Part shown: positions 1-11,628 of the stretch, piece by piece
Numbering within the stretch: position 1 is the stretch's first letter
How the letters are laid out: the number at the start of each line of letters is the position of its first letter
From: Xenorhabdus hominickii
GTDB taxonomy: Bacteria > Pseudomonadota > Gammaproteobacteria > Enterobacterales > Enterobacteriaceae
Length of the DNA: 64,000 bases
Assembly: GCF_002632725.1 (NCBI RefSeq)
Contig: NZ_NJAI01000001.1
Location: 717,977 to 781,976, forward strand
Direction of reading: 5' to 3'
Notes under the pieces: model-generated
Database searches by the model: none
What the model was told of the DNA's origin: nothing
The model's input: only the letters and a program-made list of their open reading frames with translations
Translations under genes and position numbers: made by a program

Positions 1-507
1 AAATATGATACTTCCGAACTTTGTGATATCTATCAAGAAGATATAAATGTGGTAGAACCACTATTCTCCAACTTTGGTGGGCGTACTTCATTTGGTGGTC
101 AAATCATCACGGTGAAATGCTTTGAAGACAATGGCCTGCTTTATGATTTACTTGAAGAACCAGGACATGGCCGGATTTTGCTTGTTGATGGCGGTGGTTC
201 AGTACGCAAGGCACTAATTGACGCAGAGCTGGCTCAACTTGCCGTTAATAATGAGTGGGAAGGCATTGTCGTCTATGGTGCAGTGCGTCAGGTCGATCAC
301 CTTGCTGAGCTTGATATTGGCATTCAAGCAATGGCAGCTATTCCTGCCGGCTCTAATACCGATGGAATTGGAGAAAGTGATATCAGAGTTAATTTTGGCG
401 GTGTGACGTTCTTCTCTGGTGACTACCTCTATGCAGATAATACAGGCATGATCTTATCTGAAGTCCCGTTGGAGATTGACGAAGATATCAACGACGATGA
501 AATTTAA
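1..507 (+). CDS. rraA: RNase E activity regulator RraA (5' end cut by window)
   Basis: RraA is a ring-shaped trimer that binds RNase E and its helicase partners and inhibits RNA decay in the cytoplasm. The reading frame is open from base 1, whose first codon reads lysine and continues [14 protein letters not shown], the normal RraA N-terminus right after the initiator Met; only the start codon is missing. The first in-window ATG-like start at 49 is internal. The body carries the family stretches [17 protein letters not shown] and [17 protein letters not shown]. The acidic C-terminal tail is typical. It is next to zapB as in E. coli, convergent with it. Confidence 0.95.
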   Translation, partial: KYDTSELCDIYQEDINVVEPLFSNFGGRTSFGGQIITVKCFEDNGLLYDLLEEPGHGRILLVDGGGSVRKALIDAELAQLAVNNEWEGIVVYGAVRQVDHLAELDIGIQAMAAIPAGSNTDGIGESDIRVNFGGVTFFSGDYLYADNTGMILSEVPLEIDEDINDDEI

Positions 508-690
508 TACCTGAGTAAATTTGTGACAATTTCATCCACTGCCACAAGATATACCGAATTTATTTCAAGTTGCAGTATAACAACCAGAACACAAACTCTT
601 GGTCGTATAGATAACTATATAACTAAAGGATTATGACTAAAGAGATAATGGCTAAGGAAATGTGTCCGGCGGCATGAAATATAGCAGGAT

Positions 691-717
691 ATAAAAAAGG
701 GCGGAATTATCGCCCTT
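691..717 (-). terminator. Terminator of zapB
   Basis: GGGCG/CGCCC hairpin. Read on the minus strand it is followed by a run of T (As at 691-696 on the plus strand). It lies just past the zapB stop. The stretch 508-690 after rraA holds no other gene I can support. Confidence 0.7.
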
Positions 718-739
718 TCCAGCTAACTTGTTGGAACTC

Positions 740-982
740 TTACTGTACATCTTCCATTTTACCCAACAGAGTACGTAAGCGCTCTTGCCATGCAGATTGT
801 TCTTGTTTGAGCTGATCGTTCTCACTGACCAACGAATCACGGCTGTCTGTCATATTTTTGACATCCTGAGATAACGCTAAGTTCTGTTCTTTTAATTCTT
901 CAATTTCCATTTGCAGCAAAGTGATAGTATCAATCGCCTGCTGAACTTTAGATTCTAGCTTTTCAAAAACTTCAAATGACAT
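740..982 (-). CDS. zapB: Cell division protein ZapB
   Basis: ZapB is a small cytoplasmic coiled-coil protein that assembles at the Z ring through ZapA and helps link the ring to the chromosome terminus. The 80-residue product starts [20 protein letters not shown] and is almost entirely heptad-patterned alpha helix (about residues 5-75), with no other domain, matching the family in length and sequence. RBS AGAGGGGCC lies upstream on the minus strand. It is divergent from glpFK, the same arrangement as in E. coli. Confidence 0.95.
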   Translation of the reverse strand: MSFEVFEKLESKVQQAIDTITLLQMEIEELKEQNLALSQDVKNMTDSRDSLVSENDQLKQEQSAWQERLRTLLGKMEDVQ

Positions 983-1125
983 TCTCTGGCCCCTCTTGTA
1001 AGCAATGCCTTGATTGTATTTAGCCTATTAACGCCTGTCTAGTTTCATACCTTCAATGTGCGGTATAACGAGAAAAATAGCGACTAATCCTAAATGGATA
1101 CGAGATAACATTTGTACAATAAATA

Positions 1126-1147
1126 AATTCGCAATCAAATGCGAATT
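1126..1147. promoter_or_regulatory. Inverted repeat in the zapB-glpF intergenic region
   Basis: Arms AATTCGCA (1126-1133) and TGCGAATT (1140-1147) form a perfect 8-bp inverted repeat with a 6-nt spacer. It lies about 150 bp upstream of glpF. The glpFK promoter of enterics is repressed by GlpR and activated by CRP. This site is a candidate operator, but it does not match the GlpR consensus well, so the regulator is unknown. A looser TCGTT/AACGA pair lies nearby at about 1193-1212. Confidence 0.35.
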
Positions 1148-1296
1148 CGCTCATTTTGTTGACGCAACACGCAGATTTCAATTTCGCTATTTCTCGTTTA
1201 CGCTCATTAACGATAAATTCACAGCAACCTTTCTCAGTAAAATAAGAAAGGACTAATAATTTATCCCCCTATGTACTTTCTTTATAGGATATAGCA

Positions 1297-2094
1297 ATGA
1301 GCCAGACCACAACTCCAACATTATCAGGTCAATGCATTTCAGAATTTCTGGGTACTGCACTGCTTGTATTCTTTGGCTTAGGCTGTGTCGCCGCCGCCCG
1401 TATTTCAGGAGCACAGCTGGGCTTATGGGAAATCAGCGTCATCTGGGGCTTCGGTGTTGCACTGGCAGTTTATCTCACGGCCGGCATTTCTGGTGCGCAT
1501 CTCAATCCTGCTGTGACCATCGCCCTATGCCTATTTGCCAGTTTTGACAGAAAAAAAATACTCCCTTACATCATTGCCCAAATGCTCGGCGGTTTTGTCG
1601 CTGCAAGCCTTGTCTACATGATGTATTACAACCTTTTCCTTGATTATGAGCAAGCACACAACATTATTCGCGGCTCACAGGAAAGTCTTTTCACTGCGGG
1701 TGTATTTTCTACTTATCCTGCCTCACAGATATCCGTCTTCCAGGCGTTTATTGTCGAAGTGATCATCGCGGCTGTTTTACTGTGCTTAATTCTGTCACTG
1801 ACAGACGATGGAAATGGCATTCCGCGTGGCCCTTTGGCACCTTTGCTTATCGGTATTCTAATTGCTGTTATTGGTGGCTCTTTCGGCCCGTTGACCGGAT
1901 TTGCCCTGAATCCTGCTCGTGATTTTGGCCCTAAATTAGTTGCTTATTTAGCCGGGTGGGGAGATATTTCCCTGACTGGTGGCCGAGATATCCCTTATTG
2001 CCTTGTTCCACTGATTGCCCCCTTCATTGGTGCGATCCTAGGCGCATTTGGTTATCGCAAGCTGATTACCCGCCATTTACCCCGTGAAGTTTAG
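1297..2094 (+). CDS. glpF: Glycerol facilitator GlpF (aquaglyceroporin)
   Basis: Inner-membrane channel of the MIP family that lets glycerol diffuse in, where GlpK traps it by phosphorylation. The 265-residue protein has six hydrophobic spans and two re-entrant half-helices carrying the NPA boxes: GAHLNPAVTIAL near residue 70 and FALNPARDFGP near residue 205. The Asp after the second NPAR is the aquaglyceroporin signature that separates glycerol channels from water-only aquaporins. Start chosen at the ATG after a weak purine-rich RBS (TATAGGATATAGCA). It is followed 70 bp later by glpK, forming the glpFK operon. Confidence 0.96.
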   Translation: MSQTTTPTLSGQCISEFLGTALLVFFGLGCVAAARISGAQLGLWEISVIWGFGVALAVYLTAGISGAHLNPAVTIALCLFASFDRKKILPYIIAQMLGGFVAASLVYMMYYNLFLDYEQAHNIIRGSQESLFTAGVFSTYPASQISVFQAFIVEVIIAAVLLCLILSLTDDGNGIPRGPLAPLLIGILIAVIGGSFGPLTGFALNPARDFGPKLVAYLAGWGDISLTGGRDIPYCLVPLIAPFIGAILGAFGYRKLITRHLPREV

Positions 2095-2149
2095 TGCTGA
2101 CTGGCTTCAAAAAGGGTAACAAATAAAAATTACAAAAATGAATGAATAA

Positions 2150-3688
<1,539 letters not shown>

Positions 3689-3712
3689 TCGCAAAAATTA
3701 AGCAAATAAAAA

Positions 3713-3757
3713 CGCTGGCTTTGTGATTCTGCACTGCCAGCGCTTTTTCTTTTTTTA
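3713..3757 (+). terminator. Terminator of the glpFK operon
   Basis: Stem CGCTGGC/GCCAGCG (3713-3719 with 3736-3742) followed by a long T-rich tract interrupted by one C. Between the convergent genes glpK and emrD. Confidence 0.85.
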
Positions 3758-3770
3758 TCATTTAACACGA

Positions 3771-4973
3771 TTACGAAGCAGTTTGTTCCTCACGCTGGAT
3801 CCGCTGGGAAATGGGTAGCCAACAAAATAAGATCAGCAACGCCATGGAAAACATCAAAATGCCAACACTAAATTGGCTATTTTGCGGCAGCATTGCCGAT
3901 AACCATGTCGCCACACCTGACCCTACATTCTGGAATCCTCCCACCAAAGCACCCGCCGCACCGGCTAAATAAGGAAATGGTTCCATCGCCCCGGTCGTTG
4001 CCAATGGGAACAACATACCTGCACCAAAAAAGAAGAGAGCAGCAGGTATCAGCAGCGTCCAGATATTCATAATGCCAAACCAACTGGGCACCCACATCAG
4101 TAACCCTGCCAACAGGCAACAGATAACAGAGTGCCACATAAGCCGATAAAATACTTTACCTTCACGCCCCGCATACCATGCACCAAAGAATGCAGCAGGA
4201 ATTGGCAAAATAAATAAAATACTGACCGTTAAGCTATCCAGCCCCAAAACAACCCCCATCAATACACCGCTACTGGCCTCAAAAACGGCAACACCAGCCA
4301 AGCCCCCCACCAGCATAATCAAGTAAGAGACAAAGGAGCCATGAGAAAGTAATTGATGGAAAGAGACGAGCATCGTTCTATGCTCAGTCTGAGTGGGACG
4401 AGTCTCCGACAAATACCGGAATAGGAAGAACGCGACGGTCATCCCTAATACCAGCAGGAAAAAATAGCAGGCCCGCCAGCCAAAATAATGGGCAACAAGA
4501 CCACCTATCATGGGTGCCAGCAAAGGACTGACCAACACTGCCATATTCAGTACGCTATTGGCATAACGTAATGTTGTGCCAGTATATAAATCCCGGGGCA
4601 TGGTACGCACCATAACCCCAGCCACTCCTGTGCCCAATCCTTGTAATGCACTGGCAATCACCAGCACCTGCAAATTGGGCGCAAACAGCGCACATATCGT
4701 CGCCACCAGAAAAATCGATATTCCCGCCAAAATCACTGGGCGACGCCCCACCTTATCAGATAGTGGCCCATAAAAAAGCTGTGAAAGCCCATAAGAAAAA
4801 AGATATGCCGCCATTACCCGCTGAATTTCACCGGCGGGTTTATTAAGACCACTCGCCATATCTGCAATAACTGGAACATAGATCGTTTGTGTCATTTGCC
4901 CGACGGCAGCCAAAGCAATTAGCATCAACAATAAATTAAAGTGTTCTATTTTTCTCATCGTATTTATATACAA
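3771..4973 (-). CDS. emrD: Multidrug efflux MFS transporter EmrD
   Basis: Proton-driven drug exporter of the major facilitator superfamily (DHA1, Bcr/CflA-like), inner membrane. The 400-residue protein has twelve hydrophobic segments. MFS motif A appears as GPLSDKVGRRP after TM2 (about residues 68-78). Segments such as LFILPIPAAFFGAW and LIPAALFFFGAGMLFPLAT agree closely with E. coli EmrD as I know it. Start ambiguous between Met1 and the Met at residue 6 (4958). It is a single gene, convergent with glpK. In E. coli emrD is elsewhere, so this position is lineage-specific. Confidence 0.92.
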   Translation of the reverse strand: MYINTMRKIEHFNLLLMLIALAAVGQMTQTIYVPVIADMASGLNKPAGEIQRVMAAYLFSYGLSQLFYGPLSDKVGRRPVILAGISIFLVATICALFAPNLQVLVIASALQGLGTGVAGVMVRTMPRDLYTGTTLRYANSVLNMAVLVSPLLAPMIGGLVAHYFGWRACYFFLLVLGMTVAFFLFRYLSETRPTQTEHRTMLVSFHQLLSHGSFVSYLIMLVGGLAGVAVFEASSGVLMGVVLGLDSLTVSILFILPIPAAFFGAWYAGREGKVFYRLMWHSVICCLLAGLLMWVPSWFGIMNIWTLLIPAALFFFGAGMLFPLATTGAMEPFPYLAGAAGALVGGFQNVGSGVATWLSAMLPQNSQFSVGILMFSMALLILFCWLPISQRIQREEQTAS

Positions 4974-5368
4974 TTTGTTCGTTGAAAAATGATATTTGTT
5001 TAAAACAAAGCCGCTTAAATTACGCTCAACTCAATGAATCACAAACCATAAAGAACCCTTCAAGTTCTCAATTAAGAACCTGACATACTAACCTCATTAG
5101 AATTCATTCAATCAGCAAATCTATATTTTTTCCAGGCAGTATACAATTTTATATGAGCAAAAAATGACAGTGAAATTATCCATAAACGTCAACAAAAGTG
5201 TACATATCAATCCAAAGAATTGGCAAAAATACAGTCAATCGAACTGTAACACGTAATCGATAATGCTATTTCAAACAATCACGTAGAATCATCCCGAAAA
5301 TCCCCAATTCACGCAGTCTTCATTCCCACTGTATATTCTCACTGTATTATGTAGAGAGGTTAATCGTA
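4974..5368. other. Intergenic region between divergent emrD and fpr
   Basis: About 395 bp, AT-rich, no open frame of note and no clear hairpin. It must hold the promoters of both flanking genes. I could not identify a convincing SoxS box or other operator by eye. Confidence 0.5.
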
Positions 5369-6115
5369 ATGGCAAACTGGGTTACAGGAAAAGTTACCGA
5401 CATAACCAATTGGACAGATTCACTCTTCAGTATCAAAGTTCATGCGCCGATTGAAAAATTTACCGCAGGACAATTTGCAAAACTTTCGCTGGAAATTGAT
5501 GGCCAGCGTATCCAACGCGCTTACTCTTACGTCAACTCTCCCGATGACCATAATCTGGAGTTTTATTTAGTGACTGTTCCGGAAGGCAAGCTCAGCCCCC
5601 AATTGGCAGAATTAAAAACAGGGGATGAGCTATTCGTCACAGAACACGCAGCAGGTTTTTTTGTCCTTGAGGAAATCCCTGATTGCCAGACACTCTGGAT
5701 GATTGCAACCGGCACAGGTATTGGGCCTTATCTTTCCATACTCCAGCAAGGCGATGATTTGGAAAGATTTGAAAATATTGTTTTGGTGCATGCAGCAAGA
5801 TGGGGGCAAGATCTGAGTTATTTACCGATGATGCAGCAATTAGAGCAAAAGTTTCAAGGAAAATTGAGAATACAGACTATCGTCAGCCGAGAAAAACAAC
5901 CCAATTCGCTGATAGGAAGAGTTCCCGCATTGATTGAGAGTGGCAAATTGGAATCGGCTGTTGGTTTAACGATGCTGGCAGAAAACAGCCATATTATGCT
6001 GTGTGGAAATCCCCAAATGGTCAGGGATACCCAACAACTGCTAAAAGAACAGCGCAACATGACAAAGCACCTGCGTCGTAGACCCGGGCATATGACCTGC
6101 GAACAATACTGGTAA
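5369..6115 (+). CDS. fpr: Ferredoxin/flavodoxin--NADP+ reductase
   Basis: FAD enzyme that moves electrons between NADPH and flavodoxin or ferredoxin, supplying radical-SAM enzymes and oxidative-stress repair. The 248-residue product has the FAD-binding beta barrel with RAYSYVNSPDD (family RxYS motif, about residues 50-60), the NADP-binding start ATGTGIGPYLSIL (about 112-124), and ends with the bacterial Fpr hallmark aromatic tail EQYW. Start follows the RBS GAGAGG. Downstream are yiiR, yiiQ and tpiA, the same order as E. coli. Often SoxRS-regulated in enterics; no site was confirmed here. Confidence 0.96.
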   Translation: MANWVTGKVTDITNWTDSLFSIKVHAPIEKFTAGQFAKLSLEIDGQRIQRAYSYVNSPDDHNLEFYLVTVPEGKLSPQLAELKTGDELFVTEHAAGFFVLEEIPDCQTLWMIATGTGIGPYLSILQQGDDLERFENIVLVHAARWGQDLSYLPMMQQLEQKFQGKLRIQTIVSREKQPNSLIGRVPALIESGKLESAVGLTMLAENSHIMLCGNPQMVRDTQQLLKEQRNMTKHLRRRPGHMTCEQYW

Positions 6116-6168
6116 TCACTGTATCAGTCGCCACAACACCATCAATAGCCACTGCTCCCGCAATTAAT

Positions 6169-6618
6169 TTATCCCTTTTTTTGAGTGAACTCATTGGCAG
6201 AAATATGATCAACTGTTTCTGCCATCTCACCGAAGCGGTTAGCGCCCTCGGTACCCCGGAATACGCCACAATCAAGTATCATCATGACGAAAATCAAGGT
6301 TGGAACAAAACGACCAATTCCCCATTGCCAGATTGGAACCATAACGCTCCAGTCAAGGGCCAGTAATATCCAAGCCAATACAAACAATAACACCCAGCCA
6401 CTGGATTTATTTCTGTCATGCAGGCGTTTCGAAAAAATCGCCACGGTTGGATACAATAGCAAAACAACACCAATCGCCGCATAATTCATGGAAAGGATAT
6501 TCATTCCATGCAGTGTCAGAAGTATAAAAATCAAGGCGAAACAGATACCGATACCGACCCAGAACTCCTTGCGTCCAATTCGGCCTTTGAATGAGAATCC
6601 CCATTGTTGTAATGTCAT
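6169..6618 (-). CDS. yiiR: DUF805 membrane protein (YiiR-like)
   Basis: Small inner-membrane protein of unknown function. I start it at the ATG at 6618 (MTLQQWGFSFKGRIGRKEFW), which has the RBS GGAAAAGAG; the longer open frame upstream runs antisense through yiiQ and is spurious. The product is 149 residues. DUF805 features: the amphipathic GRIGRKEFW entry, about four hydrophobic spans, and the conserved cytoplasmic KRLHDRNKSSGW loop. It is divergent from yiiQ. No catalytic motif visible. Confidence 0.85.
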   Translation of the reverse strand: MTLQQWGFSFKGRIGRKEFWVGIGICFALIFILLTLHGMNILSMNYAAIGVVLLLYPTVAIFSKRLHDRNKSSGWVLLFVLAWILLALDWSVMVPIWQWGIGRFVPTLIFVMMILDCGVFRGTEGANRFGEMAETVDHISANEFTQKKG

Positions 6619-6676
6619 GTACTCTTTTCCAATTGTGGATGCTGTTTTTCCAGTATTTAACTCGGTGAGTAATAGA

Positions 6677-7285
6677 ATGAAAACAGGCATAAATAAACTT
6701 CTGATGACAATATTAATCGCTTTTGCCATCGGTTTACCATTATCAGCCATCGCGGGTGAGCCGTCTGTCACACCAGAGATGAACTCACCATTAATGTACC
6801 TACGGCCCGATTCTCCTACTTTCGAAGAAACCATCCCCGTCTTTAGGGAAAAATACAACAAAAGATACCCTGACATTCCGCTATATGAATATAAGGTCGT
6901 CGCAAGCCGTGATATTTCTCTGCCCTTCATCCGTGCCGCCAGTAAAATCAATGACGAAATATACTCTTCAGCGATACTGGAGCGGGGTAGTGAAAAAATT
7001 AAAAGCCTGCAAGTCACTGTGCTGCCATTACAAGATGAACAAAATTTACTTCTGGCAAAACAGTATATGGCAGCTTTTATCAGCCAATTTGAACCGACCC
7101 TTTCTCATGATCAAACCAAAGCTCATCTGGAGAAATTTTTGCTGGCAGCAGAAAAACATCCTGTTTTCAGTCAAAAAATAGGAGCGGTACGTTATATCAT
7201 CGTAAACAGCAGCGAAAATATAATGACCTTCGCAATTGAACCGATTAAGCTATCGCTATCTGACACATCAGTAAATGAAAATTAG
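6677..7285 (+). CDS. yiiQ: DUF1454 periplasmic protein (YiiQ-like)
   Basis: Unknown function, predicted exported. Start chosen at the ATG at 6677 because it gives a clean Sec signal peptide (basic MKTGINK, hydrophobic core, cleavage near AIA-GE at about residue 27) and has GGTGAG upstream; the longer frame from 6488 would overlap yiiR antisense. The mature part has about 175 residues, is soluble-looking, and lacks Cys. The position between fpr/yiiR and tpiA matches yiiQ of E. coli, which supports the name. Confidence 0.85.
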   Translation: MKTGINKLLMTILIAFAIGLPLSAIAGEPSVTPEMNSPLMYLRPDSPTFEETIPVFREKYNKRYPDIPLYEYKVVASRDISLPFIRAASKINDEIYSSAILERGSEKIKSLQVTVLPLQDEQNLLLAKQYMAAFISQFEPTLSHDQTKAHLEKFLLAAEKHPVFSQKIGAVRYIIVNSSENIMTFAIEPIKLSLSDTSVNEN

Positions 7286-7421
7286 TGACTCAGCGCAGAG
7301 CTATTCGCAGCGATGATCTTTATACTATCGGGATTCCGCTTAAGGGAATGACACAAGTCGTTCCGTCAAAGAGTGTTAAATCAGTTCGCAATTTGATTAT
7401 TTTCTGGTTGGAGGGAAAAAC

Positions 7422-8189
7422 ATGCGACATCCATTAGTTATGGGTAACTGGAAATTAAATGGCAGTACCCACATGGTTAACGACCTGATTGAAGGCCTTC
7501 GTAAAGAACTGAGCAACGTTGACGGCTGTGGCGTCGCTATCGCACCACCAACAGTTTATGTTTCTCTGGCAAAAAATGCATTGGCAGGCAGCCGTATCGC
7601 TCTGGGTGCACAAGATGTTGGTATTAACCTTTCTGGTGCATTCACGGGTGAAACTTCCGCAGAAATGCTGAAAGACGTGGGCGCAAAATATATCATTATC
7701 GGCCACTCTGAGCGCCGGACTTACCACAAAGAAAGTGACGAATTCATTGCCAAGAAATTTGCCATTCTAAAAGAACAAGGGTTGATCCCAGTTCTGTGCA
7801 TTGGTGAAACCGAGCAAGAAAATGAAGACGGTCAGACGGAAGTAGTCTGTGCACGACAAATCGATGCTGTCCTGAATACACTGGGTGCCGAAGCATTCAA
7901 AAATACCGTCATTGCCTACGAACCTGTTTGGGCAATCGGAACAGGTAAGTCAGCGACACCTGCACAAGCACAGGCTGTGCATAAATTCATCCGCGATCAT
8001 ATTGCGAAGCAAGATGCCGCCATCGCTGAGCAAGTGATTATTCAATACGGTGGCTCGGTTAACGCTAGCAATGCAGCAGAGCTATTCACTCAGCCGGATA
8101 TCGACGGTGCGCTGGTCGGTGGTGCATCACTGAAAGCTGATGCTTTCGCCGTGATCGTGAAAGCCGCAGCAGAAGCGAAAAAAGCGTAA
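7422..8189 (+). CDS. tpiA: Triosephosphate isomerase
   Basis: Interconverts dihydroxyacetone phosphate and glyceraldehyde 3-phosphate in glycolysis. The 255-residue TIM barrel has all catalytic parts: the N-terminal Lys in MGNWKLNG, the His in IIGHSERR (about residue 95), the catalytic Glu in [11 protein letters not shown] (about 167), and the phosphate-binding GGSVNASNA and GALVGGASL turns. RBS GGAGGG is strong. Monocistronic with its own terminator. Neighbouring pfkA and glpK make this a locus rich in central carbon genes. Confidence 0.98.
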   Translation: MRHPLVMGNWKLNGSTHMVNDLIEGLRKELSNVDGCGVAIAPPTVYVSLAKNALAGSRIALGAQDVGINLSGAFTGETSAEMLKDVGAKYIIIGHSERRTYHKESDEFIAKKFAILKEQGLIPVLCIGETEQENEDGQTEVVCARQIDAVLNTLGAEAFKNTVIAYEPVWAIGTGKSATPAQAQAVHKFIRDHIAKQDAAIAEQVIIQYGGSVNASNAAELFTQPDIDGALVGGASLKADAFAVIVKAAAEAKKA

Positions 8190-8213
8190 TCGCTCATAAA
8201 GGCAAGAACAGTC

Positions 8214-8247
8214 AACCGCCACGGGATAAAACTCGCGGCGGTTTTTT
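8214..8247 (+). terminator. Terminator of tpiA
   Basis: AACCGCC (8214-8220) pairs with GGCGGTT (8237-8243), followed by T residues. Between convergent tpiA and sbp. Confidence 0.85.
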
Positions 8248-8268
8248 CTGCTCTAAATTGTTTTCTGA

Positions 8269-9342
8269 CTAACGACGAATAATTTCATCGAAGGTCCCAC
8301 CCGTGGCAAAATGTTCTTTCTGCACTTTATCCCAACCACCAAATACCTCATCAATCGTAAAGAGTTTCAGATCAGGAAAAACAGTGTAGTATTTTTCTGC
8401 GATAGTTTTATCGCGGGGACGATAATAATTTTTGGCCGCAATCTCCTGTCCAACCGGAGAATAAAGATATTGCAGATATTCCGTTGCCAACTCGCGCGTT
8501 CCGCGTTTATCAACAACCTTATCGACGACGGCAACCGTTGGCTCTGCCAGAATAGAAATATTCGGTGTAACAATTTCAAACTTCCCCTTACCCAAGGCAT
8601 TTATTGCCAGCAGAGCCTCGTTTTCCCACGCAATTAACACATCACCAATTCCACGCTCCACAAAAGTATTCGTTGCACCACGTGCACCAGAATCCAACAC
8701 TTCGACATTTTTATAGAGTGCTTTCACGAATTCTTTCGCCTTAGCTTGGTTCTGATTGTTATGTTCCAACCCGTATCCCCAAGCAGCCAGATAGTTCCAG
8801 CGTGCCCCGCCAGAGGTTTTAGGATTAGGTGTCACAACAGAGACATCATGACGGATCAGATCAGACCAATCCTTGATCTGCTTGGGATTGCCTTTTCTCA
8901 CCAAGAAAACAATGGTTGATGTATAAGGTGCCGAGTTATCCGGTAAGCGCTTAATCCACTGCTTATCAATGCGTCCATTTGCTGCAATGGCATCCACATC
9001 ATACTCCAGCGCCAGTGTCACAACATCTGCCTGAAGCCCATTGATAACAGAAGTTGCCTGTTTGCTTGAGCCACCATGTGATTGGCGGATTTTGACGTTA
9101 TCCCCCGTTTTGTTATACCAATATTCACTGAATGCTTGATCATACTGTTGGTACAACTCACGAGTCGGATCATAAGATACATTCAAAAGCTGGATCTCTT
9201 TTGCCCACGCACGATTTACCAACGCACTACTTACCCATATGCTACCCGCCACCGATAGCATCAGTAATATCACCGACACTATATACTTGCTCGTCATTAC
9301 CCATCTCGTTCCCAACTTCATAACACCTATATTTATAACCAC
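8269..9342 (-). CDS. sbp: Periplasmic sulfate-binding protein Sbp
   Basis: Binds sulfate in the periplasm and hands it to the CysTWA ABC importer (none in this window). The mature part begins near [17 protein letters not shown] and carries the family signatures [34 protein letters not shown] and the C-terminal DEVFGGW. Start is uncertain: the GTG at 9342 has the best RBS (AGGGAG, 9 nt), but ATGs at 9321 and 9297 give more usual signal-peptide lengths ending at RAWA-KE. Flanked by tpiA and pfkA as in E. coli, but cdh is absent between them. Usually Cys-regulon controlled. Confidence 0.94.
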   Translation of the reverse strand: MVINIGVMKLGTRWVMTSKYIVSVILLMLSVAGSIWVSSALVNRAWAKEIQLLNVSYDPTRELYQQYDQAFSEYWYNKTGDNVKIRQSHGGSSKQATSVINGLQADVVTLALEYDVDAIAANGRIDKQWIKRLPDNSAPYTSTIVFLVRKGNPKQIKDWSDLIRHDVSVVTPNPKTSGGARWNYLAAWGYGLEHNNQNQAKAKEFVKALYKNVEVLDSGARGATNTFVERGIGDVLIAWENEALLAINALGKGKFEIVTPNISILAEPTVAVVDKVVDKRGTRELATEYLQYLYSPVGQEIAAKNYYRPRDKTIAEKYYTVFPDLKLFTIDEVFGGWDKVQKEHFATGGTFDEIIRR

Positions 9343-9458
9343 GGTGACATGCTCCCTAAGTTATTTATGATTTTCACCATAAAAACTGACAGAAAGCGTT
9401 ATGACGCAGAAATAATTTAAAATTTCAGCTTATGCACAAGAAGAATATGAGGGGAACA

Positions 9459-9483
9459 AGACAGCCACAAAATGTGGCTGTCT
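9459..9483. terminator. Hairpin downstream of pfkA
   Basis: AGACAGCCACA/TGTGGCTGTCT forms an 11-bp perfect stem with a 3-nt loop. No clear T tract follows on the minus strand, so it may be an imperfect terminator or an mRNA 3'-end stabiliser for pfkA. Confidence 0.5.
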
Positions 9484-9513
9484 TTGAAAAAGGATTTGCT
9501 GGATAAAAGAGGA

Positions 9514-10491
9514 TTAGTAGAGTTTCTTCGCTGTTTCCAGCCAATCTTTCTTAAAGATACGCTGCATATTTTGCACCGCATCAATGATATCGTGATGAAC
9601 AAGTTTCTCATTCTGGATACCAACACAACGGCCGCCTTGCCCTTCCAACAGTAATTGGACTGAATACGCGCCCATGCGGGAAGCGAGAATACGGTCATAT
9701 GCCACTGGTGCTCCACCGCGCTGAATATGCCCCAGCACCGTTGCACGGGTTTCATGGCGAGTTTCCGCTTCAATATATTTCGCTAACTCAGCAACATCAC
9801 AAACATGTTCTGTGATAGCAACAATCGCGTGACGCTTACCTTTTTGAATTCCGGCCTGAATTTCAGCCAACAATTCTTCGCGATCGAATGGCGTTTCACT
9901 CTCAGGCAGAACAATAAACTCACATCCACCCGCAATCGCTGCCGATAAAGTCAAATCTCCGCAATAACGCCCCATCACTTCAACAATGGAGATACGCTTG
10001 TGAGAAGTCGAGGTATCACGCAGACGGTCGATGGCTTCAACCACTGTTTCCAATGCCGTGAAATAACCGATGGTGTAATCCGTGCCCGCGACATCATTGT
10101 CAATTGTTCCAGGCAAACCAATACAAGGGAAGCCCACTTCAGTCAGTTTCTTTGCCCCTAAATAAGAGCCGTCGCCACCAATCACCACCAACGCATCAAT
10201 CTCATTTTTACGCATGTTTTCAATGGCGATTTCCCGCACTTTATCATCCCTGAATTCAGGGAAACGGGCTGAACCTAAAAATGTACCGCCCCGATTAATC
10301 ATGTCAGAAACACTAAAGCGGTCGAGTTTCTTCATGCGGTTTTCATACAACCCCAGATAGCCATCATAAATGCCGTAGACTTCTAACCCTTCGGTTAAAG
10401 CGGCACGAACAACACCACGAATAGCGGCGTTCATACCCGGCGCATCACCGCCACTCGTTAAGACTCCGATTCTTTTAATCTTGTTGATCAT
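9514..10491 (-). CDS. pfkA: ATP-dependent 6-phosphofructokinase I
   Basis: Phosphorylates fructose 6-phosphate to the 1,6-bisphosphate, the main control step of glycolysis. The 325-residue protein has the ATP-binding [23 protein letters not shown], the catalytic PGTIDND (Asp base) and the sugar-phosphate-binding MGRYCGDL and GHIQRGGAP segments. It is about five residues longer than E. coli PfkA, mostly through the N-terminal MINKI. RBS AGAGG is directly upstream. Lies between sbp and fieF as in E. coli. Confidence 0.98.
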   Translation of the reverse strand: MINKIKRIGVLTSGGDAPGMNAAIRGVVRAALTEGLEVYGIYDGYLGLYENRMKKLDRFSVSDMINRGGTFLGSARFPEFRDDKVREIAIENMRKNEIDALVVIGGDGSYLGAKKLTEVGFPCIGLPGTIDNDVAGTDYTIGYFTALETVVEAIDRLRDTSTSHKRISIVEVMGRYCGDLTLSAAIAGGCEFIVLPESETPFDREELLAEIQAGIQKGKRHAIVAITEHVCDVAELAKYIEAETRHETRATVLGHIQRGGAPVAYDRILASRMGAYSVQLLLEGQGGRCVGIQNEKLVHHDIIDAVQNMQRIFKKDWLETAKKLY

Positions 10492-10696
10492 GATGACCTC
10501 TGACTTGTAGATATAATATTTGCCAATTGGCTGATCACTTTCCTAAAGGGAAAAAAAGACAGCGATTTAGCGAAACCTGATTGTCACTTCATTAGCTGAA
10601 TTGATTCAATAGCACCTATAATACGGAAAAACACTCAGTCTGCATTAAGATTATGTCTATTTTTTGACGATCTTTTGATTATGAATAAATTCACCA

Positions 10697-11596
10697 TCAA
10701 CCCCAACGGTTTTTATGTTCCTCGGGTACAGCAGAGCAAGGATCTTGGTGAATAATAATATCGGCACCCGGGAACCTATCCCGCAATTTATTTTCAATCC
10801 CTTCGGCTAAAGCATGAGCCTTCACCAACGGCAAATTATCATCTATCTCCAAATGGAACTGAATAAAACGAGTCGGCCCGGATTGACGCGTTCGCAAATC
10901 ATGCCCACCAACGATGTCAGGATAATTCTGGATAATATCAATAATCTCTTGCCGCTCGTCATCCGGTAAGGCTCGATCCAGTAGAGATTGTACGGCATCA
11001 TACCCCATCCGTAACGCACTATAGAGGATATAAACGCCAATTCCCAAGGCGAATAGCGCATCTGCACGTTTAAAGCCATACAAGCTCAAAAGCAACGCCA
11101 CCAAAATGGCACCATTCATCAACAAATCAGATTTATAATGCAACATATCCGCACGAATGGCCTGACTTTGAGTTTTCTTAATCACCCATCTCTGAAACGT
11201 GACCAAACAGAGTGTTGAAATGATAGCGATTATGATCACCCAGATACCTATCACCGCATGCTCCAATGGCTTGGGAGCAAATAGATTCTGAAATCCCGTC
11301 AGAAATAGAAAAATCGCTGAACCGGAAATAAACATACTTTGAGCCAGAGCAGCCAGAGACTCGGCCTTACCATGCCCAAAAGTATGTTCTTCATCAGCAG
11401 GTTGAAGTGAATAACGCACGACAAAAAAGTTGGTCAGGGAAGCAGCCAGATCGACCAGAGAATCCACCAACGCAGCCAATAAGCTCACCGACCCCGTAAA
11501 CCACCACGCAAAAATTTTCACGGCCAACAGCACACTGGCCATGACCGTTGCCGCTAACGCAGCAGAGCTAACCCATCGCCCATAATTTATACTCAT
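10697..11596 (-). CDS. fieF: Cation diffusion facilitator FieF (Fe/Zn efflux)
   Basis: Proton-coupled exporter of divalent metals (Zn, Fe, Cd) in the inner membrane, working as a homodimer. The 299-residue protein has six TM segments; metal-binding Asp/His residues appear as [11 protein letters not shown] in TM2 (about residues 43-53) and the HYKSD stretch in TM5 (about 152). The basic loop and the C-terminal cytoplasmic domain with HDLRTRQSG and FHLEID complete the fold. Normal length. It is pfkA's upstream neighbour on the minus strand, as in E. coli. Confidence 0.95.
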   Translation of the reverse strand: MSINYGRWVSSAALAATVMASVLLAVKIFAWWFTGSVSLLAALVDSLVDLAASLTNFFVVRYSLQPADEEHTFGHGKAESLAALAQSMFISGSAIFLFLTGFQNLFAPKPLEHAVIGIWVIIIAIISTLCLVTFQRWVIKKTQSQAIRADMLHYKSDLLMNGAILVALLLSLYGFKRADALFALGIGVYILYSALRMGYDAVQSLLDRALPDDERQEIIDIIQNYPDIVGGHDLRTRQSGPTRFIQFHLEIDDNLPLVKAHALAEGIENKLRDRFPGADIIIHQDPCSAVPEEHKNRWG

Positions 11597-11628
11597 TGAC
11601 TTACAGCCCTTTGGTTATTCAGCTTGTC

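Noticed and set aside
6488..6676. N-terminal extension of the yiiQ frame
   Set aside because: Would overlap yiiR antisense and bury the clean signal peptide that starts at 6677.
6619..7017. N-terminal extension of the DUF805 frame
   Set aside because: Antisense to yiiQ; DUF805 homology begins at the ATG at 6618, which has its own RBS.
9417..9773. 118-residue frame on the minus strand
   Set aside because: Lies in another frame of pfkA; basic, low-complexity shadow with no family features.
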